Of a stretch of DNA of 64,000 bases, positions 10,948 to 24,700 are shown one piece after another (position 1 is the first letter of the stretch; each line of letters opens with the position of its first letter). Below the pieces are notes generated by a model, which saw nothing but the letters and a program-made list of their open reading frames with translations, had not been told where the DNA came from and made no database searches. Position numbers and translations under genes: made by a program. This DNA is from Corythucha ciliata (lineage: Eukaryota > Arthropoda > Insecta > Hemiptera > Tingidae): positions 5,332,001 to 5,396,000 of the forward strand of contig CM075937.1 in assembly GCA_038030265.1 (NCBI GenBank). Reading direction: 5' to 3'.

Positions 10948-12724
10948 CTTATTCATTGAAAATATCTCCTCCAGAAGAAGACATTACGTACCCAGCCGGC
11001 TCTGATATCATTTTGAATTGCGAGCATGATGAAAGCATCGCCTGGTCTCACCCGCGAAATGAGGTTTTTCTTTTTTTCTCCGCGCTATTACTGCCATCAT
11101 TCACCAACTATTAGTAATTTTCTTTTTCAGAATCCGGACCACATTACAGTCATCGAGCAAAGTCTGTCCGACTCATTTAAAGCGACCCTGACCGTTCATG
11201 GCGCCAGTTACATGGACGTTGGATTCTACACGTGCGCTTCTGAGTCAGCGTCGAAAGTCTCGCAGAGTATTTATGTTTTTGTTCGAGGTATATGCGCGTT
11301 CATTCCTCCTCCTTCACCGCACCGGGTGGTTTCCATAGTTATTAATTATTTTATTTTGACAGATCCGGACCATCTTTTAGTTGGTTCCGAACTTCAGTTT
11401 ATCCATCATGACGATCCGTATGCAGAAATAGCCATTCCGTGTATTCCTTCGTTCCCGGAAGTAAACGTTACTCTTCTAGTCGATGGAAATAACGCTGTAA
11501 GTACATTGTCATCGAGTCATGGGGCTAGAAGGAGAAGAAGAAGAGGAAACAAAGCTTCATTAATTGACGGGCGAAAATAACGTTCAATGACTCATCTATT
11601 CCTCTCTTATTTCCTTCATCTTCTTCCACTAATCCATAGGACCCTTTGGTTACGGACTACCATGAAAAATATGGCTTCCTCGTCAATGGTTTGGGTTATG
11701 CCGCAGTGAATATGATTGTCGTTTGCTCAGCACATTATGCTTCTGATACACAACTACAAAACATTACATTCATCGTTAATAGTGGTTGTAAGGACGTTTT
11801 ATTTTATTTTTATTCGTTGCATGCATTTTTATTGTCCTTTTGTTTTTGTATTTTTTTTTTGCTTTTGCCGCTTATTGTTGTGTATACTAACACTTCTTAC
11901 TCGTCGTTAATATTATTCAATTTATATCTTTTTTTTCTTTGTTGGTCCTTCTTTCTTGTTTCTGTTCGATCTAGTTCGAGACGCCAGGCGTTACCTACGA
12001 CTATAAAAAAGGCTTCACGTTTCCCCAATTGCATGACTCTAATTTATATTGTACCGGTACTCACGGAGGAAAAAGCTCGAGTATCAATTTTCCAGTTGCA
12101 ATTGTTCGTAAGTCTTTTATTATTTTTTAAAGATAAATTTACCTAGTTAACAGGTTAAGATCGGCCGGGACCAATTTTATAGCTATGCAATAAAATCGGT
12201 CTCGGCTTATTTATTTCATGTTCGTGTAAATATTGCACATACTGATCGTGTCACCTATTCTTGTGCTTTAAAGCCGATTTATTATTACTTTAAAGAATTT
12301 TAAATAATGACAAAAAAAAAAAACTTTCAAGCGCCTCCGGAGGATATCGATCCCCCCGAGATACAGCTCATTCGGCCAGCTGGCTCAAATGTCGTCGTCG
12401 GCGAAAATGTTACCCTACAATGTACGGTAGTGGCTGCGCCAGGTTCACTGATACATTTGTACTGGGAAAAACCGCACAATGATTCGGTAAGACGAAGAAA
12501 CTTTTTGAAGAAAACTCAATAAAACTTTTATTTTTTGCGATAGAGAATTACTGAAGAATACTCAGTGCGTCGTCGGCATAACGTTGGCGCTCAATTTGAC
12601 CGCGTCGGTACCAGTCTGCTGACCATTGTGAACGTATCAACGGTTGACGAGGCCCCGTACACATGCGTCGCGTCGAATAACGCCAAGCATAAACGCCCCG
12701 CGACGTACAACCTTCGAGTTTTCG
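10948..12724 (+). CDS. Pvr: Pvr exons 1-7: Ig domains 1-3
   Basis: Ig1 covers the first two exons, from the first Cys in ILNCEHD to [10 protein letters not shown]. Ig2 is spread over three exons, with AEIAIPC as the B-strand Cys and LYCTGTHGG as the F-strand Cys. Ig3 lies in exons 6-7, with VTLQCTVV and the classic EAPYTCVAS. Several N-x-S/T glycosylation sites are visible. The intron following 12724 is 5.46 kb and filled with repeats. One junction (after 11774/11784/11787) is uncertain, because the best donor GTAAGG needs the acceptor CCAG ending 11987. Confidence 0.85.
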
Positions 12725-15700
12725 GTAGGTTGAATATTGACGTTTGACAATTCCCGCGATACCCTCTGCCCCCCCTCCATTTGGTTGAGTTCAAATCTTC
12801 AAATTTCAACGGGTTGGTAGGATGGTGCTACGTTGTTTAGGGGGCCTGTTCTAAAAGTTTTAACTGGGTCTCCTTCCACCCGTCCTCCCCATCAGCATGT
12901 CATTTAATTCGGGGCGGACGGGTGGAAAAGGATATTCCTCGGAACACTGAAATCTTACAGAACAGGCCCCCAGCTCTATCAATAATTCAAAACCAAAAAC
13001 TACTTTGAAAACGGCGACTTTCCACCCCCCCCCCCCCAATGCGTGTTTTGCGAAGATTTTTGTTCCATCCGACCAGAACTGGCTCTGATTTTCTCACCTC
13101 TGGGATCAAATTTTCAGTTATTTGAGGACTTGGAAGTTTTTTCGGTGAAAATTCACCCGTTTTTGGACTGAGTAATTCAGTTTTCCTGGCCAATTTGCTA
13201 ATTTTAGGGGTAAATATGCCATTTCGTGGACGAAAAACCCTTTTCAGAAGTGGGCGGGAGGGAGGGGGTTGCGTGATTTCTAGGTGAAGAAGATGGATTG
13301 GTGAGGGCTGGATGTCGACAACAGTGCTGCCATTTTAAGGCCACGCCCGAGCAGGATAAAAATTGTTCCATTACAAAATCATTTCGCGGAATTTGGTCAT
13401 TCAAAAAAACAATTTTCCTGTTTTGTGACTCTTTTAAAAGACGAATTTTGTGGTTCTGACTCAACGCCGTCCCCGGATCTATAGTTATTCACAATTATTA
13501 CGATGCTTTTAGCCATTTTGGTACGTTTTGACCTTGGCCATAGATTTCCGCGAACATAATGGCCGCGCAACAAGGTCATGAGCAAAGGCCCCTACCGTTC
13601 ATGGGAGCGCGGACTTGCTCCCACGAACCATTAGCCATTAGCGCTTTCTCTCAATTTTAGCCGCGAAATGACCGCGTTGTTATCAATTTTAGCCGCAATT
13701 AAAAGAGCGCTCTTTGTCAATTTCGCCGCAAATTAGCGATTTTTATAAATTTTAGTCGCGAACTCGACCGACAGACAGCTCGTTAGTCCTGTACCTCAAT
13801 TTTAGCCATGAATAACCGTTATTTCCCCATTTTTTTCACTAATATGAGCGCTTTTCTCAACCAATTAGCTATGCACTGGCTTTAAGAATAACACATTTGC
13901 GTTTTTAACAATTTCAGGCGTTATGTTTCTTACAGAATCTGAATTTTAACCTCCGCGCTTACAGCAAGAACAGCTCATTAGCGTTTTTTTCTATTTCAGC
14001 CAGAAATTACAGCTTTTTCTAAAATAACCGCAAACGTATGCTCTTTCTCAATATTAGCTGCAAATTAGAGATTTTTCCGATTTTAGCCACAAATTAGCGT
14101 TTTTCCTGTATTTTATACGTTAAAAGGACTTCAAAAAACATGAGACAAGATCCCGTCAATTGACGATTTTTTTTTATGTTGACAAACGACAGTTTCATCT
14201 TAATTTTAGTCACAGTTTAGCGCTTTTGCTTAATTTTAGCAGTGAATTATTAGCACTGTTTATCAATTTTAGCCTTGAAAATTAGCGCTTTTTATACCGA
14301 TTTTGGCCACGGATGATGAGCACTTCTAGTTTTAAATCACGGACTTGACCACATAGCAGCACATTACCGTTTTTTCTAAATTTTAGCAGTAAAATGGCCT
14401 TCATAAACCGCCACTTTTTACAAACGATCGCTTTTTTATGAAAAAATTTCATCGTGAGTGAGCGCAATTTCTCAATTTTAGCCGCGAATCAGCGTGTTTT
14501 TTCTCAAATTTAGCCGTGGAAACTTGCCCCAAGAGTGGCACATTGGGGCGTTTACTCGATGTTAGCCACCCGAGGACTTACAAAAAATAATCGTAGCTAC
14601 AATTGGTAATATGCGCTAATGTGCTCTTTTGGGGTAACGTTTGCGACTGAAATTGTTTAAAAGCGCTCATATTCGCTGCTGAAATGTTTAAAAAACGATT
14701 ATTTGTGGCTGTAATGGCAAAAATCGCGCCAATTTTGCGGAAAATCCGTGGATGAAATTTGGGGGGGGGGAGTGTTAATAGGCGGCTTAAACTAAGAAAA
14801 AGCGCTAATTCGCGGTTACTTTGCTGTCGATAGTGCTTAGCGATAATTGGCTGTCCAAATCTAGAAAAAACGCTGAACTGCTACTCTGATCTGCGCTACT
14901 GAAATTGATAAAACTGCTTATTAACAGCTTCTGGAGTCAACTTATAGTCTAAAATTACGAAAACGCGCTAATTTAGTGTTTTGTGGGCAAGACTTCGGCT
15001 AAAATTGAGAAAATGCTATAGTACGAGTATTGAGATAAGCGATTAAAAAAAGTAAAAAAGCGTTCATTGCTGCTTAAAAAGGAAAAAATCGGCAAACAGC
15101 GAACGAAATTAAATATTTCGGAAGGTAATTTAGGTGCGACATTGCATTTTCCCTATCGTCAATAGCCACAAAATTGCCGGGTTTGAATAAGTTGATAATC
15201 AGCAGTGAAATTGTGAGTTCGGGGGGCAAATGTTTCCCCAAATTTGTAAGTTTTAGGATATCCGTCGCGAAATTGTACTGGAGAGATGAATAACCGTGAA
15301 ATTGGAAAAAAACAGAGGATAAAACTCCATTGAGTTTTTGGCAAAGAAACTTCCGCATAATTGCAAGTCCATCCGCATAATTACAAGTTCATGGACTAAT
15401 AGCCACGGAATTGCCAATGTTGATGAATAGCAGTGAAATCCAATAGCCGCATTATTTATGTTCGAGGGCTTTTTTTTTTTTTTTTTTTTTTTTTAAGGAG
15501 CGTTGCCGGGACCCTTCCCCCTTCTTATCATCCACTACATGATAGCCGATAGCATATCCCTTCAAACCCAAATTTTGCGGATTTGGCTCTTAGAAGAAAT
15601 CAATTTCGGGAGTTCTGCACATTCATGACCCAAATTTTGCGGATTTGACACTCACTCTGGAATTTCTCGTGTTATTTTGCTCTCTCCCCACGTTCGCTCA

Positions 15701-18700
15701 CAAGGCAGCAATTTTACGGGTCGAGCTCTTTTTAAGTTCGCGGATTTGGCACTTGAAGAACCCAATTTCGTGGCTTAGGCCAATTAAAAATAATCAATTC
15801 CGCTCATTGAAAAATAACAATTCCACCGCAACCGGTTTGGCTCTTTCATAAACCAAATTTCACCGACATGGGACTCCAGAAAGCAATTTCGCAGCATTGG
15901 CTCCTTGAAAAATCCAGCGCAAATTGCTCCAGCGTATTAGCTCATTACGAAGAGCAATTTAGCGGGTCTGGCTCCTTTCAAGAAGAATATTTTGGCCGGA
16001 TTGACTCATTCAAACCCAGCAGAAGCAGAGGTTGAGGTTCTCTATGAAACTGAAAAACTGCGCTGCCTTAGGGAGCCCAAGGCCCAATGCAGACCACGGC
16101 GCGAACCCCATGAAGTACGTCTTTTGAGCCAAAACAGAGAAAATTGTGTGGGAAAATGGAACCCAAGAAAATAGTGCCTTTTGAGTGAGCAAAACCCCGT
16201 AAAATTGGTTTTTGGGTGAGCCCAATAAGCCCGCGAAATTGTTGTTTTTTTAAAGATAATTTTCTGTTTTGAAGAGCCCAACTGTCAAAAATGATCGCTG
16301 GAAGATCCAAATCTGCAAACATTTTTTCTTACAGCGTTTCCCATTTGCACACAATTCTGCAACGCGGCAATTCATTTCCACCCGTCTTCTCCAGTAACAT
16401 ATGATTTAATTAAGAGTGGGTGGGTGGAAATTAACTGCCCAAACGCAGAATTTTGTGCAAATGGGAAACGCTGTTAAAGAATTAGGCCTTATAATTTCAT
16501 TGGAAGATGAAACCCCTTAAAATTTATTTTTGGAGGCCAAAACCCGCAAAATTGACATTTTAAATAACTTAACACGAGAAATTCGGGTTTTCAAGGACCA
16601 AACCTCGTGCAATTTGTGTTTTCAGTGACTCAACTACGCGAAATTTTGGGTTTTTTGCTGAGGTAACTCAGCAAAATTCCTTCATAATCTCGGGACTTTA
16701 ACCCTTGAAGATGCAATGAAAAACCAAAAACTTCCAACCTTATTACGAAATCGAAGTAGTTTTTTAAGTGAGACAAATTCGCGAAATTCATTTTCACAAA
16801 GAGCCAAATTCACGAAGTAGATTTTTACAAGGAGCCAAATCCACGAAATTTATTTTCACCAAAAGCCAAATCCACGAAATTGATTTTCACAAACAGCCAA
16901 ATCCACAAAATGTATGTTCAAAATTGAATGAATTTGATTTTCAACTATACAAAATTTGATTATTCAATTTCGAATTCAACAAAATTTTATGTTCGTAATG
17001 GATCGAATTTGATTTTCAATTATTCAAAATCTGATCACATATTCAATTTTGAGTTCAATTTTAATTTGTATTCGAGATAAATTTTTATTCAAACTTTGAT
17101 ATTTCAAATTAATTTTCAGAAAGAGCCAATCCACGAAACTGATTTTCACCAAAAGCCAAATCCACGAAATTGATTTTCACAAACAGCCAGATCCACAAAA
17201 TTTATGTTCAAAATTGAATGAATTTGATTTTCAATTATACAAAATTTGATTATTCAATTTCGAGTTTAATTTCAGTGATACAAAATTTGATATTTCAAAC
17301 TAAATTTCATGCGAGTGAAATCCACTAAATTGATTTTAACGAAGAGCCAAATCAACGAAAATGATTTTCATAAATAGCCTAATCCACGAAATTGATTTTC
17401 TACCGATGTATCAAACGCGCCAAATTATTTTTTTGGGAAGTCAAACTCCACGAATTTTGTTTTTTGAATTAGCCAAATCCGCGAAATTTGATTTTCTGAA
17501 GAGCCAGACCTTGATTTTTGGTGACCCGAAGCTGCAAAATTGACTTTTTAAAGAACTAAACGCCAGAAATTCATCTTTCAACGGCGAATTTCGTGTTTTG
17601 AAGAGCCAAACGTCGTGAAATTGGTTTTATTCAGATCCAAATCCGCGAGAAGAGTTTTTTCGGGTGATACATTTACTATTGAATGAGACAACACCGCCAA
17701 ATATTCCTTAATAATCTCAAGACTATCAGATTTCATGTCGCAACAAGTTACCAAAAATTGCCAATCCTACGAAATTGAAGAGTCATAACAAGGATTTTTT
17801 TATTTTTGGGGGCAAATCGCACACCCGAAAATTTGGTTTTTGAGCGAGCCTAATCGGTGAACTTGACTTTTTAAATTAAGAGTGAAACGCCACGGTCATG
17901 GTTCTTTCCAGAGAGTTTTGCGAAAGTTTGGTTTTCAAAGGACTAACACCGCGACATTGGTATTTTGGATGACATTCCACCGACAGTCTGAGGGCTTGAA
18001 AACACTTTTCTTGTTCCACTCCATTGAAGGCCCTTTCAGGCGCGCTTTCTTCCTCTCAAAGCGCACACGCTTTCGGCCCGAGGGTTGGTTGCTGTTGAGG
18101 GGGGGGGGGGTTAATCCCATACCTTCACGGCTCATGACGATTTAGAGTTTTAAAAAAATATTTGTTCTTATGTTATTTTTAAGATGACGGACACCGAAAC
18201 ATCAACTTGACAATGGAAGGCAATCCAACAGTTAACGTCAGAGCGGGAACATCTGAAGCCGTCTGGATTGTACGAATCTCCGGTCATCCTCCACCTAAAA
18301 TCGTTTGGTGAGTATTCACTCCACTCTGCTTGATAGCTTTTTTTTTTCTTTTTTTTAACAATTATTGATCCGCCAATCAAGGTACAATCCCAAGGGGGAA
18401 CAAATGACTAATGACAACCCTAAGTATTCAATAGTCAACACCATGGATGCATCCAAAGTAAGAGTCAACCGGTTAAACATGCTCGACTCGGGCGTGTATA
18501 ATTTACACGCTGTGACTGAAAAGGAAACGAAAAAAATGGCCGTCACACTACTTGTTGAAGGTGTTTATAATCGCTATACGGGGTGTACAAAGTTTTGTCA
18601 AAAAGCGGTTAATTTATTTTAATTGACACATTCCAGGATCGCCGAAGGTGACCATTCTGCACACAAAACCTCAGTACTTTCTGAATGAAGTGATGTCCGT

Positions 18701-21700
18701 AACGTGTCGTGTAGTGTCTCATCCACCCCCGAAAGTGGTAATCAGTTTCGAGGCTTGTCCACACGAGGGTAATCCGGCTTGCTCGAATACTTTTCGCCCT
18801 GAGACTCAGTTAAATGTATTGTTATTTAAATTTAATTAATTTATTTTGTGTGTTAAACGTTCTCTTGATACAGGTTTATAGGGAGTGTGCAAACATTTCC
18901 TGTAATTATACGGCGCAGTTGACGGTGCGCAAGAATGGGCTTTTGTCGTGTCGAGCTGCCAATTATTTGGATCGGGAGTCTAAGTCGAAATTTATTTACG
19001 TCACAGGTTGGTGGGATTTGCCCCCCTCCCATCCTCCAACTCTCATTTATTTCTGATGTGTTTTTAAATCAAGATGTCGAGGGTGAGTTTAATATTTTCG
19101 ATTCGGATCCTCGACGTGAGGCTCCCATCACGGATTTGGACCCCGTGAAAATCAAATGCGGAGCCGTCAAGTATAAATATTCGTCAAATCTTACATGGTC
19201 GTTCACAAATCGCAATCACCGTGTTCAAAGCATTGATTCGACGACAGAGGGCGTCACCTTGAATGAAACAGCCTCCGAGTACTCGTATTGGAGCACTTTG
19301 GAAATTTCAGAGCCGAGTCCGGACATGAGTGGAACTTACGAGTGCATCGCTAAAAACTTCTGGACGAACAACACCGAAGTGAAACAACACTCCATTGAAA
19401 TAATCCGTAAAATAAAAAATGGTTTAAAATCGTGTACCAATCGTTATTTAAACTATTTTTTGCTCTCTTCAGCTAGCGAACCACCGACTTTCCTTGACGG
19501 TCAGGACCACAATAAAACGATTAAAACCCTGGTGATCCTGGGTGGTCCCGTTGAATGGTTTTGTAACGTTACCGGAGTGCCCATGCCAAGAATCCTTTGG
19601 TTCAAGGTTGGATAAACATTTTTTGAAACCATGCGTGAAACCACAACGTTTTCTATCGCCCCCACCCCGCCATCCCCACCCTCTAACACGCATCAAATTT
19701 TTTTTAGGACGACGAACTGCTAGCAGAGACGGATTCCATCAAAATGACGAATAACAATAGATCGATGAGAATAGCGGTCGCAGTTATGCGCGACGAGGGC
19801 AACTACAGGTGTCTCGGCATCAACAATAAAGGCTCGATTTCTGCCAGTTTTAAACTCAAAATAAGTGAGAATTCGCATTACCCCCTCCCCCTTTCCACCG
19901 CCCAATAGAAAAAAAATCAACCCATCGAACGGATTTTCAGATGTTCAAAGATCGAAATGGGAAGGAATCATCATCGTAGGGTCTCTGTTAATTGTGTCGG
20001 CGTGTTTTATTCTCGTAATTTTCCTCTACAGGAAGGTCAAACACGAAAAGGTGTGTCCTTTTTTTAATCCCCCCCCCCCAACGAATTAACACTTTTTATT
20101 ACACAGAGATTGAGAAAAAACACACTAAACTCGACCGATCTTGGAAGGTTACTTGAAGGCCACACGGAGATCATCGACAGCACAAAAAGCGTAACGGAAC
20201 AAGCTGACTTGCTTCCGTACGATAAAAAATGGGAAATCCCGAGGGAGAAATTAAAATTAGGTACTCGTTTGGTAAAATTGAAGTTTTCACTCAGGGAAAT
20301 TCATCTCCTAATTTACTCAATTTCAGGTAAACAATTGGGTAGCGGAGCTTTCGGTGTTGTCATGAAAGCCGAAGCTGAAGGAATTAAAGATGGAGAGGAC
20401 GTTACAATAGTGGCCGTAAAAATGGTCAAGAAAAATTCGGACTTTGCCAAAATCAAAGCCCTCGCTTCTGAATTAAAAATTATGAGTCATTTGGGACAGC
20501 ATTTAAACGTTTTAAACCTTTTGGGAGCGTGTACTTCTAAAATTACGAACAGAGAGTTATTAGTTGTAGTCGAATATTGTAAATACGGTAATTTACACCA
20601 GTATCTGATTAGTCACAGAAGTCTATTCATCAATCAGGTTAACCCTGGGTCGGGGAATATTGAAATATCAAGGTACGGGGACTCGGTTAAGGGTTCACGT
20701 GGGATTCGATGTTACCAAGGATTTTTTTTTTTTTTTTCAGGGATGGCATCGGATTCGTCAACGATGGAGCTGAAGTCACCAACAGCATGTACAGACAAAC
20801 AAATTCTAATTATTATACCGGCGGTTCCAACGGTCAGACTGTCAACACCGACATGACAGTTTTGTCAACGCCAATAGGTAAGGCACCAACGTTTTCTCCA
20901 CGACACCTTAAAAAAAAACAAAGCGATTGAAAACAGGCGACGACGGGTACTTAATGACGAAGGACATGACGGAAAACTATCAGGGTGACTATAAAGAGCA
21001 CCGAACAATTTGTACGCAGGACCTCCTCTGTTGGGGTTATCAAATAGCCAAAGGCATGGAGTACTTAGCGTCGCGAAAGATTTTCCACGGAGATCTGGCC
21101 GCGAGAAATGTTCTTCTGGCCGAGGACAATATCGTCAAGATATGCGATTTCGGTCTGGCGAGAAGTTTATACCAGAGTGACATGTACACGAAAAAGGGTG
21201 ACGTAAGTGTATAAGCCACTTTGAGGAGGGGGAGTGGGGCGGTAATATTCATTTTTGTTTGTTTGTTTGTACTTTCAAGGATCTATTACCAGTCAGATGG
21301 CTGTCCATTGAAGCTCTCAAAGACAGACGATTTTCTACACAGTCAGACATTTGGGCGTTCGGCATCGTCCTCTGGGAATTATTCTCGTTAGCCAAGACGC
21401 CATACCCAGGTAAGAATAAACCCTTTGTTGTTTTGTATGTCTTTCGAGTGAACAATAGCTGCGCCGTGATGCTCACAATGTTTGTGTGTGGGAGTGTGTG
21501 TGTGTGGTGGGGGGGGGGGTGAGCCCCTCCCGCCTTAAACGAGTTCCCCTTGCCGTCTCACCTCAGATAGGATTGCCAACTAGAAATTTTCAAAACTATT
21601 AAGTTTCAAAGAACAAAAATTTCGCTCCGGCAGCTGGCGGTCGGAAAGAGTGCATTTCATTATGTATACGGATACCCTAAGCCGTCCCAGAAGTAATAAT

Positions 21701-24700
21701 TTTGATACCATTATTTGTTTCATTAAGCCGAACTTCTTCCTCTATTTTCACCACCCTCTCTTCAAAATGTCGAAAAGTTTCGGTGGTTTTCCAAGGGCTT
21801 TGTTGTATTAAATTTTATAATAGGGTCCTCCCCCCCCCCCAGAGTCACCCTATTACTATCGTGTGGAGGGCACTCGTGAAAGATGTGCTTGACCTTTAAT
21901 CCGTATAAGCTCAAACCACAAAAATATTGAAAAAAAAAATCCAACCACAAATCCAAATTGCGCAAATCTCGCTCGGTGAATCGATAATATTGAAAGAAGA
22001 AGCAGAAAGACTCACGAATAGGCGGACCAATTGGGAGATGTTCAAGGAGATTGTGAACGCCAAAGTTGACTTATCAATAAGTCTGCAAACGCCTGCCCAG
22101 TTAGAGAAAGAGGTGCATAACTTTGTGCAAACCTTACAAGAGGCGGCTTGGAGTAGCACGCCGAGTAATAATCCCAATCACAAGCGGTGGTCCAGCTATC
22201 CTGTGGAAGTTCGGGAAATAGTTCAAGCGAAAAGGCGGGCACGTAAAATATGGCTAAGGAATCGATCAACAGAAAATAAGATGAAATTGAACAAGCTTTG
22301 TAACCAGCTGGAAGCGCTTATAAGGCATGTAAAGAATGAAGAATTTTCGGTGTACCTCGAAGGCTTGACACCAGAAAAAGGCACAGAATACTCGCTGTGG
22401 AAAGCGACAAAGAGCCTCAAGCGGCCAAAAGTGCCTATACCACCCATTCGAACTGGTGAAGGAACATGGGCTAGGAGCGCAAAGGAAAAAGTGCAGGTAT
22501 TTGCAGATCATCTGGAAAGAACCTTCCAGCCCCATCCACGGCAGTCAGCCAACGAACGTGTATCCTACGTACCCAACAAGGACAACAGGGAAATTCGGCC
22601 AGTAATGATCAAAGAACTAAGGACGGAAATTATGACCAACCTCAGTACGAAAAAATCCCCCGCTATGACTTGATAACAGCCAGGATAATGCGGGAGCTGC
22701 CCGAAAGGGGACTTAGGAAGCTACTGTATTTAATCAACGCAGCCTTACGCCTCAATTCCCCGGCAATGGAAAGTAGCTGAAGTTATAATGATAGCGAAGC
22801 CGGGAAAGCCAGCTAATGAAGTGAAGTCGTATCGACCCATTTCACTTCTCCCTACAGTCTCAAAACTTTTTGAGAAACTCCTCCTGAAAAGACTAAGGCC
22901 TATTCTAGAAGAAAAACGAATCATACCATCCCATCAGTTTGGATTCAGAGAAAAACACTCCACAATAGATCAGGTCCATCGGATAGTGAATGCTGTGGAG
23001 TCTACTCTGGAAGAAAAGAAAATCTGTTCGGCTGTCTTTTTAGACGTAGCTCAAGCGTTTGATAAAGTTTGGCACAAGGGGCTTGAGTTCAAGTTGAATA
23101 AACTCCTTCCGAAAAAATTCTACGAAATTCTGAAATCTTATTTATGCGGTAGACACTTCTGAGTGAAACACGAGGGTGAATATTCGCGATTGCGTAAAAT
23201 TTCGGCTGGAGTACCTCAAGGAAGCGTCCTTGGACCAGTGCTTTACCTATTGTACACGAGTGACCTACCCGTGAGAGAGGACTCAATCATTGCAACGTTT
23301 GCCGACGACACAGCTCTTCTTGCAGTCGGAAATGATGTTGAAGAGGCTACTAGCAAAATGCAAACCGCGTAGAAGTAAACACCTGGACAAAAAAGTGGAG
23401 AATAAAACTCAACGAGGAGAAATCTTTTCATGTAAACTTTACAAATCGCAAGACCAGCCCAATCCCCGTGCAACTCAATGAGAAAATAATACCATTTGCA
23501 AACACGGCGAAGTACCTAGGCATGACGCTGGATGCTAAACTCCGGTGGAAGCCTCACGCCAAAAAGAAAAAAGAGGAACTCAACAACAAGCTCAGAATAA
23601 TGTACTGGCTGCTCGGGAAGCATTCTGAGCTCTCGATGGCCAACAAGCTCCTGCTATACCAGCAAGTTCTGAAGCCGATCTGGGCCTACGGGTGTCAGCT
23701 TTGGGGCTGCACCAAGAAAAGCAAAGTCATACAAACTTTTCAAAACAAAGTTTTGAGAATGATAACAAATGCGTCCTGCATTGTGCTTGACCTGCATCGT
23801 GACCTGCAAATTGAAACGGTGGCAGAAGCTATCAAAAACCGAGCAGCGGAGCACAAAAAAAGGCTCCACAAACATCCTAATGTTGAGGCACTCGTCTTGC
23901 TGGATACTGCAGGAGACCTTCGACGGCTGAAACGGACCAAACCCCTTGACTTGGTAGCTACATTATAAGTGTAGTGAAGCCACAAACTGTGCAAAATGTC
24001 AAAGTGAAGTTGCTAGATGTTATTTAATTCTTATTTGTATATATTAGCAGTTGCAACATGTAATAAATGGAAAAAAAAACTGCCAGTTTTGGGTCTGAAT
24101 ATACGCAAAATGGCAGGTTCTGTCCTTTTCTTCTTTTTTTTGTGGGCGTGAGTCCCAGTATAGCCGGCTCATGAGAGCGGCCGCCAATGCTTGAAAATGG
24201 TAGTACTGGAGCCGTCTCGCCGAGAAATTGCTACACTCGGAGTTGTAAATCAGAAAAATTGCGAGTTTCGGGTCTAAAAATAGCACTGAAATTGCTATTT
24301 GGGTGGTGGGCGGGGGAACTCTGGACGGGCTCTTGCCGGCCACGTCATCGACAGCGCCTAAAAGTCTAGATAGCCACAAAATTGCCACATTTTTTAAGCT
24401 AAATACCCGCGACAATGGAAGTCCCCCGGTTGAACATTCTAAGAATTGCAAGTTTCAGATTCGAGCGTAATTGTAAGTTTCAGGACTTTTTTTTTCGGGG
24501 CTAAATTTCTGCATAATTGCGAGTTCGGAATCGTTTTCAGGGCTTGGTGGCCACAACAGTGCCCAAAGTCTGACGGGTAGTCACAAAAATTGTTGAATTT
24601 TGAACTAAATGTCCGCGAAATTGACAGTTTTTGGTCCTAATTTATGAGAAGTTGCAAGTTTGTAATCTTTTTCAGAGCTTTTGCTTTCAACTTATGACGA

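Noticed and set aside
21927..22673. 248-aa frame as an independent host gene
   Set aside because: It is the N-terminal part of the dead LINE protein, directly followed by reverse transcriptase motifs in shifted frames.
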